From the NCBI GenBank assembly GCA_018701215.1, contig JABIWH010000011.1, positions 1-64,000 of the forward strand: 64,000 bases of DNA, written 5' to 3'. The stretch comes from Rhodospirillaceae bacterium. Lineage in GTDB: Bacteria > Pseudomonadota > Alphaproteobacteria > GCA-2731375. The notes beneath the pieces were generated by a model. It had not been told where the DNA came from. It worked only from the letters and a program-made list of their open reading frames with translations, and ran no database searches. Both the position numbers and the translations under genes were made by a program. How positions within the stretch are numbered: position 1 is the stretch's first letter; each line of letters opens with the position of its first letter. Below, piece by piece: positions 18,416 through 25,046 of the stretch.

Positions 18416-19087
18416 ATGGATCCGGAAATCAAGGCGGCGCTGGACAAGCTGTTCGCCACCGATAGCAGCCTGTATCAGGAGCGCGGCTTTCAACGGCGTA
18501 TCGGCTGGGGCAAGAAACCGGCCTTGGTCGTGATCGACATGGCCAATGCCTGGACCCGGGAAGACAATGCCTTCACCTGCGAGGGCATGGAGACGGTGAT
18601 CCCGGCCCTGAACGAGGTATTGGCGGCCTTTCGCGCCAAGGGCCTGCCGATCATCTTCACCACCACCGCCTACGAGATTATCGAGGGCGAGTATTCCGAC
18701 ATGGGCCTGTGGGGCAAGAAGATCCCGGCGGAGGTTCTGCGCGCGGGCTCCGATGCGGTGCAGATCGATACCCGCCTGGAACGCCGGGATGACGAGATGC
18801 TGATCGTCAAAAAACAGGCCTCCGCCTTTCGCGGCACCAATCTGCAGAGTTACCTGACGTCCTGCGGCGTCGATACGGTGGTTGTCACCGGTGCCACGGC
18901 CTCCGCCTGTGTCCGCGCCACGGTGGAAGACGCCATTGCCGACGGCTTCCGCCCGATCATCGTGCGCGAATGCATCGGCGACCGCATCGCCGGCGCGGTG
19001 GAATGGAATCTCTACGACATGGACGCCAAATTCGGCGACGTGGAACCTTTGGAGGCGGTGCTGGATCATATGCGGCGGAATGCATGA
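18416..19087 (+). CDS. Isochorismatase-family cysteine hydrolase (amidase-like), first of a pair
   Basis: 223 residues from the ATG at 18416, preceded by AGGGGAGG; an upstream in-frame ATG at 18386 lacks a site. The catalytic triad is visible: Asp41 in VVIDMANAW, Lys132 or 133 in LIVKKQASAF, and Cys165 in TGATASACVRATV, with the family cis-peptide region before the Cys. The approximately 30-residue N-terminal helix before the core is typical of N-carbamoylsarcosine amidase and maleamate amidohydrolase (NicF)-type members. It overlaps the next hydrolase by four bases. A C-N amide substrate such as maleamate or a carbamoyl amine fits the neighbourhood; not proven. Confidence 0.83.
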   Translation: MDPEIKAALDKLFATDSSLYQERGFQRRIGWGKKPALVVIDMANAWTREDNAFTCEGMETVIPALNEVLAAFRAKGLPIIFTTTAYEIIEGEYSDMGLWGKKIPAEVLRAGSDAVQIDTRLERRDDEMLIVKKQASAFRGTNLQSYLTSCGVDTVVVTGATASACVRATVEDAIADGFRPIIVRECIGDRIAGAVEWNLYDMDAKFGDVEPLEAVLDHMRRNA

Positions 19088-19752
19088 ACCCCGAAACTTC
19101 CGATCATATCGATCCATTTCAGGCCGCCCATTGGGATTTGGTGCCGGGACGGACGGCGGTCGTGGTGATCGACCCGCAGAATGATTTTCTCCACCCCGAT
19201 GGCTGGTACGCCAAAAGCAACGTCGATATCAGCCATATGCGCCGGGTGATCGAGCCAACGATAAAATTGCTCGTCGCCGCCCGGGCGCAGGATGTCCCGA
19301 TCATTTGGACGCGGCATGGTTTCCGGAACGAGCACGACGCGGGCGCGTTTTTTAAACTGCGGCCGTTTCTGCGCGATGGCGGCTTGCGCCAGGGCACGTG
19401 GGGCTATGAATTATACGAGGGCCTGGGTGCCAGGGAAGACGATTGGTATGTGGAAAAAAGCCGCCTGAGCGCCTTTTTCAACACCAATCTTGAAACGATT
19501 TTGCGGGGGCTGAACGCGGACACCGTGCTCATGGCCGGCGTTCTGACGAACCAATGCGTTGCCGCGACATCAAAGGATGCTTCCTTTCGCGACTTCAAGC
19601 CGATCATGGTGGAAGACTGCATCGGCACCACCCTGCCGCACCTGCACGACCCGGCCATGGAGATGATGCAAGTCGGCTGGGCCGAAGTCACCACGTTGGA
19701 AGATACGTTGGAGCAGTTAAGCCGCTTCAGGCAGCTGCGGAGTCCGGGCTGA
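19084..19752 (+). CDS. Isochorismatase-family cysteine hydrolase, second of a pair
   Basis: 222 residues beginning at the ATG that overlaps the previous stop (ATGA). The triad is Asp30 in VVVIDPQNDFLHPDG, Lys125 in YVEKSRLSAF and Cys158 in AGVLTNQCVAATS. It is only distantly similar to its neighbour, so the two are not a recent duplication and probably act on consecutive or different amides. The PQNDF motif resembles peroxyureidoacrylate/ureidoacrylate amidohydrolase (RutB) and biuret hydrolase-type enzymes. A role in releasing ammonia from a ring-cleavage or ureide intermediate is inferred from the maleate-isomerase-like and monooxygenase-like genes opposite. Confidence 0.83.
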   Translation: MNPETSDHIDPFQAAHWDLVPGRTAVVVIDPQNDFLHPDGWYAKSNVDISHMRRVIEPTIKLLVAARAQDVPIIWTRHGFRNEHDAGAFFKLRPFLRDGGLRQGTWGYELYEGLGAREDDWYVEKSRLSAFFNTNLETILRGLNADTVLMAGVLTNQCVAATSKDASFRDFKPIMVEDCIGTTLPHLHDPAMEMMQVGWAEVTTLEDTLEQLSRFRQLRSPG

Positions 19753-19820
19753 CGAGGTAAGTCAATTGGATGCGCACATTTCAAGAACTGATCTCAGCTC
19801 TGTGTATCGCATAAGGGTAG

Positions 19821-19839
19821 CGGCCGCTTTATCCGGCCG
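19821..19839 (-). terminator. Hairpin directly after the lipoprotein stop
   Basis: CGGCCG-N7-CGGCCG immediately follows the minus-strand stop at 19840. It forms a six-base GC stem but lacks a clear T run afterwards, so termination is possible rather than certain. Confidence 0.35.
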
Positions 19840-20480
19840 TTACTTGGCGGCAGTGTTATATTTCGGATTTTGACGCATCTTTTCGATAACGATTAGCATC
19901 ACTTTTTTGATGTGTTTTGTAATTGAGACCTCATGAGGAAAGATCCCGTATGGCTGACAGATGCTTTCATTATTCGGAGCGCCGAATTCATGCATTGTCG
20001 TGTTCCCATCTCTGTCCACGACCGAAACTTTTAAATCAACTCTGGTAGTGATGTGCCAACCCCAGCACAAACTAACGTTGCGGTCCGGCTCGACTTCCGC
20101 GTCAACGTCTAATTTGGCGACAACCTGCACAATCTTTTCTGAAGTGGCTTCAGTTTCGAACACATGGCTCAGGGCGCCACGCACGGACTGATCGAAACCG
20201 TCTTTGAGAAAGTAGGCCGCGCTGTGGTTGCTGCGGTGGGCAAGGGAGCCTTTGTAATAGGTCGAGCTCGTTACGCCGCTGCTGAACAGTAATGATCCCT
20301 TGCGCGGCGCGATGATGTCGATCCGGGCGACTTTTAGGTGTGTTCCTGGTGCGGTATCGGACTCAAGATCGCCGGCGAGATTTGGCGCAGATACGTATTT
20401 GCTTTGCTTCGGCGGAACAGTGCAGCCATATGTTAAGGACGCCGCCAGAATAAGAAAAAAATTCTAGATCCTGCGGACAT
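19840..20480 (-). pseudogene. Putative lipoprotein gene with an apparent +1 frameshift in a T7 run
   Basis: An intact reading frame runs from just after a stop near 20464 to the TAA at 19840 and encodes LTYGC followed by about 205 residues, including a C-terminal part with KKVMLIVIEKMRQNP. It has no good start codon of its own. An ATG at 20480 in the neighbouring frame reads MSAGSRIFF and, if the seven-T run at 20460 were eight, would continue as FFLILAASLTYGC, a textbook lipoprotein signal peptide with lipobox cysteine. The gene is therefore either frameshifted by a homopolymer error, phase-variable, or decayed. The mature domain is not recognised; a GTG at 20184 would give only the last 114 residues. 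Confidence 0.6.
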
Positions 20481-20703
20481 GACAATACGGGATACAATCA
20501 TTAGTTTACCATCCTACTTCAAAAAGCAATTGATACACCATAAAATAGAAATCATAGTTTTGACCGTGACAATTTTCTTTTGGCAAAAAATTTGAGTTTC
20601 GGTTCCGGGGATAATCTAGTCAACTCATCGTCGCTCAGCCCTACCGCACCACCGAAACCTGAATTATGTGATTAGCCGCCGACGCCATGCAGCGACCCTA
20701 TAT

Positions 20704-21807
20704 CTAGCCATCCTTCGCGGCGTAATCCTTGATCACATCCAGGTCCGGCTCCAGGCCCAGGCCGGGACCTGTTGGCACGGTGATGTTGCCGTCCTTGGCG
20801 ACGATGGCGTCGCCGTAGAGGCTCGCTTCCAGGGTTTTGTAGTAGAAGGTCTCGGCCAGGCATTCGTCGGGCATGGTGGCGAGCAGGTGCAGGGTGGCGA
20901 GGAGGCCCGGCCCGAAATAGGGCGCGTGGGGCATCACCGTGGTGCCGCTGAGTTCGCCCAGGGTGATGATCTTGCGGAATTCCGTGATGCCGCCGACCTT
21001 GGTGACGCTGGGCTGGACGTAGGTTACCGCCTCGGCCTCGATCATCTGTTTGAATTCAAACGCGGTGCAGGCGTTTTCGCCCGCCGCCAGCGGGATATCT
21101 ACTTCCATGCCAAGGCGGGCCAGGCTGTTGAAATCCTCCGGCGGGAAAATCGGTTCCTCCAGCCAATGCAAATCGTAGGGCTTAAATGATAGCGCTGCCT
21201 CCTTGGCCTGCCACGGCGTCCAGGGACAGTTGGTGTCCACCATCAGCGGCACGCCGTCGCCCATGGCCAAGCGGGCGGCACGCACCGCCGGCTCGGTGGT
21301 TTCATGTAGTTTGACGGATTTGAAACCCTCGCCCATGGCGCGCTGGCAATGTTCGGCGACCTGATCAGGGTCGGTGTAATTGAACAGGGAGGCATAGGCG
21401 GGAATTTCAGCCCGCCGAGCCCCGCCCAGCAGAGTGGAAATCGGCACGCTGGCGGCCTTGCCCGCCAGATCCCAGAGCGCGATATCGATCCCGGAAATGG
21501 CGAACATGGTGACGCCATAACGCCCAAGCAAGTGGTTGCCCTGTTGCAGGAAATGGGACAGTTGCGCGATGGCCGAGGCATCCTTGCCAATCAGCGAGGG
21601 GGCGATCCTGTGATCCACCATCGCCTTGACGGCGCGTGCGATGCCGCCATAGCCAAAGGCATCGCCCCAACCGACCATGCCATCTTCGGTCTCTATGCGG
21701 ATCAGGACATAGTCCAGCGTGGACCAATCCATGTTGCCGATGTTTCCTCTCCCGCCCGTGCTGTAGGGCAGTTTCACAATAAACGTATCCACTTTGCCGA
21801 TTTTCAT
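20704..21807 (-). CDS. Mandelate racemase/muconate lactonizing enzyme family protein
   Basis: 367 residues, enolase superfamily. In the barrel, VKLHE provides K-x-H, LMVDTNCPW the Asp/Asn ligand, WLEEPIFPP the second acid, AAGENA the third, and MPHAPYFGPG a C-terminal His typical of mandelate-racemase and acid-sugar dehydratase subgroups. The capping domain contains GWGDAFGYGG and IALWDLAGKAASVPISTLLGG. A strong site (GAGAGGAGCAT) precedes the ATG. It lies 14 bases downstream of a second, divergent-in-sequence member on the same strand; together they could act on stereoisomers of one hydroxy acid. No substrate can be named. Confidence 0.85.
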   Translation of the reverse strand: MKIGKVDTFIVKLPYSTGGRGNIGNMDWSTLDYVLIRIETEDGMVGWGDAFGYGGIARAVKAMVDHRIAPSLIGKDASAIAQLSHFLQQGNHLLGRYGVTMFAISGIDIALWDLAGKAASVPISTLLGGARRAEIPAYASLFNYTDPDQVAEHCQRAMGEGFKSVKLHETTEPAVRAARLAMGDGVPLMVDTNCPWTPWQAKEAALSFKPYDLHWLEEPIFPPEDFNSLARLGMEVDIPLAAGENACTAFEFKQMIEAEAVTYVQPSVTKVGGITEFRKIITLGELSGTTVMPHAPYFGPGLLATLHLLATMPDECLAETFYYKTLEASLYGDAIVAKDGNITVPTGPGLGLEPDLDVIKDYAAKDG

Positions 21808-21821
21808 TGGCTATGCTCCTC

Positions 21822-22910
21822 TCAATCGGTGACGCGGTAGCGCGCGATGCTATCCGCATTGAAGGTGAAGCCCAAACCGGGCCGGTCCGGGATCAACAGA
21901 TCGCCGTCCACCAACTCGGTCTGTTCGTTATAGAGATTGCCGAACCAGGGCATCATCTCGCTGTATTCGATGTTGCTCAAGGCGCCGCAAAGCTGCAGGC
22001 TTTGTTCGGTATAGACATGCGGCGAGACGGGGATATCGAAGGCGTCCGCCATATGCGCCACCTTGACGAATTCGGTGATGCCGCCGACCCGCTCCAGATC
22101 CGGCATCAGCACATCGGCCGAACCCCGCTCGATCATATCACGGAAGCCATAGCGGGCGTATTCGGTCTCGCCGCTGGCAATCGGCGTGTCGATCTCGGCC
22201 GCGACACGGGCCGAGCCGGCCAGGTCATGGGCCTGCACCGGTTCCTCGAACCAGACCAGATTGTACGGCTCCAACGCCCGGCCCACGCGGATGGCGTGAT
22301 TAACGGTGAAGCCCTGGTTGGCATCGGTCATCAGATCGATGTCCGGGCCGATGGCCGCGCGCACCGCCGCCACCCGTTCAATATCCTCCGCCACCGACGT
22401 TTTGCCCAGGCGCATCTTCATGGCGCGATAGCCCTGGTCCAGATAATCCTTGGCCTGGGCCTGTAGTTCGTCCGGGCTGAGCGAGACCCAAAGGCCGCCC
22501 GAATGATAGGCCCGTACCCGGTCCCGGCTTTGCCCCAGCAGTTTGCAGACCGACATATCGTGCGCCTTGCCCACCAGATCCCACAGCGCCATGTCGATGG
22601 CGGCGATACCGAACAGGGTAATGCCCTTGGCGCCAAAAAAATTGACGTCGGCCCACATATCCGACCACAGGGCGGCATGTTCATGCGGATCACGGCCAAT
22701 GACCCGCGGGCCGAGGCTGTGGATCATGGCGTCGAGCACGGGCAGACGCGCCGCGTTCATGCACCAGACCAGGCCCTGACCCTCAATTCCTGCGTCCGTA
22801 TCGACCCGCAACAGCACGCAGCAGACGGCCTCGATATGATGGATGGCGGTGCGGATCGGTGTCTCGAACGGTATCCGGACGGCTTCCGTGCGTAATCCCG
22901 TAATTTTCAT
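21822..22910 (-). CDS. Mandelate racemase/muconate lactonizing enzyme family protein (KxK/R subgroup)
   Basis: 362 residues. Motifs: AMKMRLG (K-x-R/K pair), LMTDANQGF (metal Asp and Asn), WFEEPV, ASGETEY and SPHVYTE (His). A C-terminal His on the eighth strand with the K-x-R pair resembles the mandelate-racemase-like subgroup acting on acid sugars or hydroxyproline betaine. The cap contains VWCMNAARLPVL and MALWDLVGKAHDMSVCKLLGQS. It starts the two-gene enolase-superfamily operon, 24 bases after the rhomboid gene. ATG 22910 is used; a run of in-frame and out-of-frame ATGs precedes it (CATGAAGATA repeats), so the start is a little uncertain. Confidence 0.85.
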   Translation of the reverse strand: MKITGLRTEAVRIPFETPIRTAIHHIEAVCCVLLRVDTDAGIEGQGLVWCMNAARLPVLDAMIHSLGPRVIGRDPHEHAALWSDMWADVNFFGAKGITLFGIAAIDMALWDLVGKAHDMSVCKLLGQSRDRVRAYHSGGLWVSLSPDELQAQAKDYLDQGYRAMKMRLGKTSVAEDIERVAAVRAAIGPDIDLMTDANQGFTVNHAIRVGRALEPYNLVWFEEPVQAHDLAGSARVAAEIDTPIASGETEYARYGFRDMIERGSADVLMPDLERVGGITEFVKVAHMADAFDIPVSPHVYTEQSLQLCGALSNIEYSEMMPWFGNLYNEQTELVDGDLLIPDRPGLGFTFNADSIARYRVTD

Positions 22911-22934
22911 GGCATTATCTTCATGGCGCTATCT

Positions 22935-23582
22935 TCATGACAAGTCTCTTTCAAGTTTCCGCGCCGCGCCATCGAACAGCGGCAACAGCAGATAACCGGC
23001 CAGCAAGCCGCCGATATGGGCCTCCCAGGCAATCGCCCGAACGGTGCCCGCACCCGGCAGGCCGGTATAGCCGATGATCAGATTAGAGGCGACGAAGATG
23101 GCGATGGCCACCCAGGCCCGGCGCGTGGTGAGGCGCAATACCGCACCAAACAGGCCCGACACGGCGCCTGAAGCGCCTACGATAATGGTCTGCTCATGAC
23201 TGTAATAGAACAACGCGACCGAGGCGGCGGCGGCAACGAGGCCGCAAATAAGATAAAGCGCGACAAAACGCAGCCGCCCCAGGCGCCGCTCGATCGCCGT
23301 GCCAAAGGCCAGCAGAAAGGCCATGTTGATGGCTAAATGCAATAGATCCGCATGCAGAAAAGCGTAGGTGAGGGGAGAGAGCAGCTGAAAAATTATATAG
23401 TCCGGTTGCGTCCCCATGACCGTGGCCAGGAACCACGGCGCCGAGAAGCCCCCCACGGTGGCGGCGATCGCCGACCATTGTTCGGGCAACAGCAGACGTA
23501 TCGCGTGAACGCCAACGTTAATGGCGATCAGGGCAAGCACCACCGGCGTGGCGTTGATCATGGGCTGATTAGTTTGCGACAA
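22935..23582 (-). CDS. Rhomboid family intramembrane serine protease
   Basis: 215 residues with six membrane helices. FLHADLLHLAINMAFLLAFG gives the H-x-x-x-H-x-x-x-N oxyanion helix, IVGASGAVSGLFGA the GxSG nucleophile (Ser138) and WEAHIGGLLAGYL the catalytic His189. All active-site residues are intact, so a functional protease is expected. It cleaves membrane-spanning substrates within the bilayer. A TTG start at 23582 preceded by GAGAG is preferred; an ATG at 23561 would remove seven residues. Substrates and the reason for its place before two enolase-superfamily genes are unknown. Confidence 0.88.
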   Translation of the reverse strand: MSQTNQPMINATPVVLALIAINVGVHAIRLLLPEQWSAIAATVGGFSAPWFLATVMGTQPDYIIFQLLSPLTYAFLHADLLHLAINMAFLLAFGTAIERRLGRLRFVALYLICGLVAAAASVALFYYSHEQTIIVGASGAVSGLFGAVLRLTTRRAWVAIAIFVASNLIIGYTGLPGAGTVRAIAWEAHIGGLLAGYLLLPLFDGAARKLERDLS

Positions 23583-23717
23583 TGGACTCTCGTCTGCCTG
23601 CTGATGTTTGGGCGCGGTTCACTCAGCATAAGCGCTGGGCAGGCGCAATCAAGGCTGGTGAAGGGGCGGCAGCCGGGTTATTGAGCGAAGCATACGGATT
23701 TGAGAGGAGGGAGCATC

Positions 23718-24131
23718 ATGAGCGATATCAACTATCAGGCGATCCTGCCCGAGGGCTGGAACCGGGCGAGGGGCTTTTCCTATGGGGTGGTCGCCACCGG
23801 TGCAAAGGTCTTGCGCATCGCCGGCCAGATCGCGGCCACGAGTGGCAACCAGGCGGTGGATCCGACGCTCGACTTCGGCGGGCAGTGGGACCGCGCCATG
23901 GGCAATATGGTCACCGTTCTACGGGCCGCCGGCGGGGAGCCGGCCAATCTCGTCATGATGCGGGCCTTCGTCACGGATATAGATGCCTTCAACAGCGCCG
24001 GTGCCGCCGTGGGTGCCGCCTGGGGAACACACCTGGGCAAGCATTTTCCGGCCATGACCCTGGTCGAAGTCAGCCGTCTGATCGACCCCAACGCCATGGT
24101 TGAAATCGAAGGTGAAGCGGTGTTGCCCTAG
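23718..24131 (+). CDS. RidA/YjgF family protein lacking the deaminase arginine
   Basis: 137 residues from the ATG at 23718, which has GAGGAGGGAG upstream. The chorismate-mutase-like RidA fold is evident: VVATGAKVLRIAGQIA, FGGQWDRAMGNMVTVLRAAG, VMMRAFVTDIDAF and C-terminal FPAMTLVEVSRLIDPNAMVEIEGEAV. In 2-iminobutanoate/2-aminoacrylate deaminase RidA the FPARS motif carries Arg105; here the position is Met (FPAMT). Without it the imine/enamine deaminase reaction is not expected, so the protein likely belongs to another Rid subfamily of unknown ligand. It is divergent from the rhomboid gene and precedes the Crp/Fnr gene. Confidence 0.88.
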   Translation: MSDINYQAILPEGWNRARGFSYGVVATGAKVLRIAGQIAATSGNQAVDPTLDFGGQWDRAMGNMVTVLRAAGGEPANLVMMRAFVTDIDAFNSAGAAVGAAWGTHLGKHFPAMTLVEVSRLIDPNAMVEIEGEAVLP

Positions 24132-24224
24132 GGTGGCCCGAAACAGTTTGGCAATGACGGATATTGCGCTGGTATGCCCAATGCGTATGCTCATTGCTGT
24201 AGCATGGGGCACGGAAGTATTTTA

Positions 24225-24947
24225 ATGGCCGATCTTGATCGCGAAACATTTGAGCGCCGGACCGGCATCCGCGCGGCTGACTATGATCAGCTCAAACAGA
24301 TCCCCCTGTTTGCCGGTATGGCGGATGACGCGGCGATGAAATTATTGCTGGATGCCACGGTACGGCGCTATCCGCGCGGCACCTCGTTATTCATGCAGGG
24401 CGAACCGGCGGACCGGTTTTTCATCATTCTCGAAGGCTGGGTAAAAGGGTTTCGCCAGGCCCCGGACGGCCACGAAAGCGTCATTGCCGTTTTCGGACCC
24501 GGCGAATCGTTCGCGGAAGCGGCCATGTTCGTCTCTGGAAATTTTCCCATCAGTACCGAAATCGCCGCCGACGCACGGCTTTTAGTGATCCCGCGCAGTG
24601 GCATATTGAAGCAGCTGCGCGACGATCCGGATATTGCCCTGAAGATGCTGGCATCCATGTCCCGGCGCCTGCGCGGCTTCGTGCAGCAGGTGGAACAGCT
24701 GACGGTGAAATCGGCGACCCAGCGCCTGGCCTCGTTCCTTGAAAAACTAGTGGATGTGGACGAGGGTTCCGACGAATTCGAGCTGCCCTTGGACAAGATG
24801 TTAATCGCCGGCCGTCTGGGTATGCAGCCCGAAACCCTGTCGCGCGCGCTGTCAAAGTTGCGTTCCATTGGCGTGGCCACCGAAGGGCACAAGGTGATCG
24901 TCCAGGATGTCGCCGCACTGCACGCCATCAATGATGATGATGACTAA
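24225..24947 (+). CDS. Crp/Fnr family transcriptional regulator (cysteine-free, Dnr-like)
   Basis: 240 residues from the ATG at 24225 (GGAAG seven bases upstream; an ATG at 24174 is also in frame). A cyclic-nucleotide-type beta-roll (FMQGEPADRFFIILEGWVKGFR, GPGESFAEAAMF) is followed by a long dimer helix and a winged helix with MQPETLSRALSKLRSIG. The E-x-x-S-R recognition pattern is that of FNR-type readers of TTGAT-N4-ATCAA. The protein has no cysteine, so it cannot carry the FNR Fe-S cluster; Dnr/NnrR-type heme or NO sensing is possible. It lies 99 bases before the molybdoenzyme operon it may control. Confidence 0.85.
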   Translation: MADLDRETFERRTGIRAADYDQLKQIPLFAGMADDAAMKLLLDATVRRYPRGTSLFMQGEPADRFFIILEGWVKGFRQAPDGHESVIAVFGPGESFAEAAMFVSGNFPISTEIAADARLLVIPRSGILKQLRDDPDIALKMLASMSRRLRGFVQQVEQLTVKSATQRLASFLEKLVDVDEGSDEFELPLDKMLIAGRLGMQPETLSRALSKLRSIGVATEGHKVIVQDVAALHAINDDDD

Positions 24948-25009
24948 TTTGTACCTGTAAAACGGCCTTCGATATGGTTTGTTGATGAGGCCAATAGTAT
25001 CGTGTATAT

Positions 25010-25030
25010 ATTGTTGGGTAGGCAAACAAT
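25010..25030. promoter_or_regulatory. Inverted repeat before the molybdoenzyme operon
   Basis: ATTGTT-N9-AACAAT (arms 25010-25015 and 25025-25030) lies 16 bases ahead of the ATG at 25047. Both arms match perfectly. It may be an operator or an mRNA hairpin over the leader. It does not match the FNR consensus. Confidence 0.4.
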
Positions 25031-25046
25031 CGATTAGGTGACGGTA

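Noticed and set aside
20481..20703. AT-rich spacer before the lipoprotein gene as a mobile-element scar
   Set aside because: No terminal repeats, target duplication or transposase fragment is visible.
24982..24995. TTGATGAGGCCAAT upstream of the molybdoenzyme as an FNR box
   Set aside because: Only the left half-site matches TTGAT-N4-ATCAA; the right half CCAAT does not.
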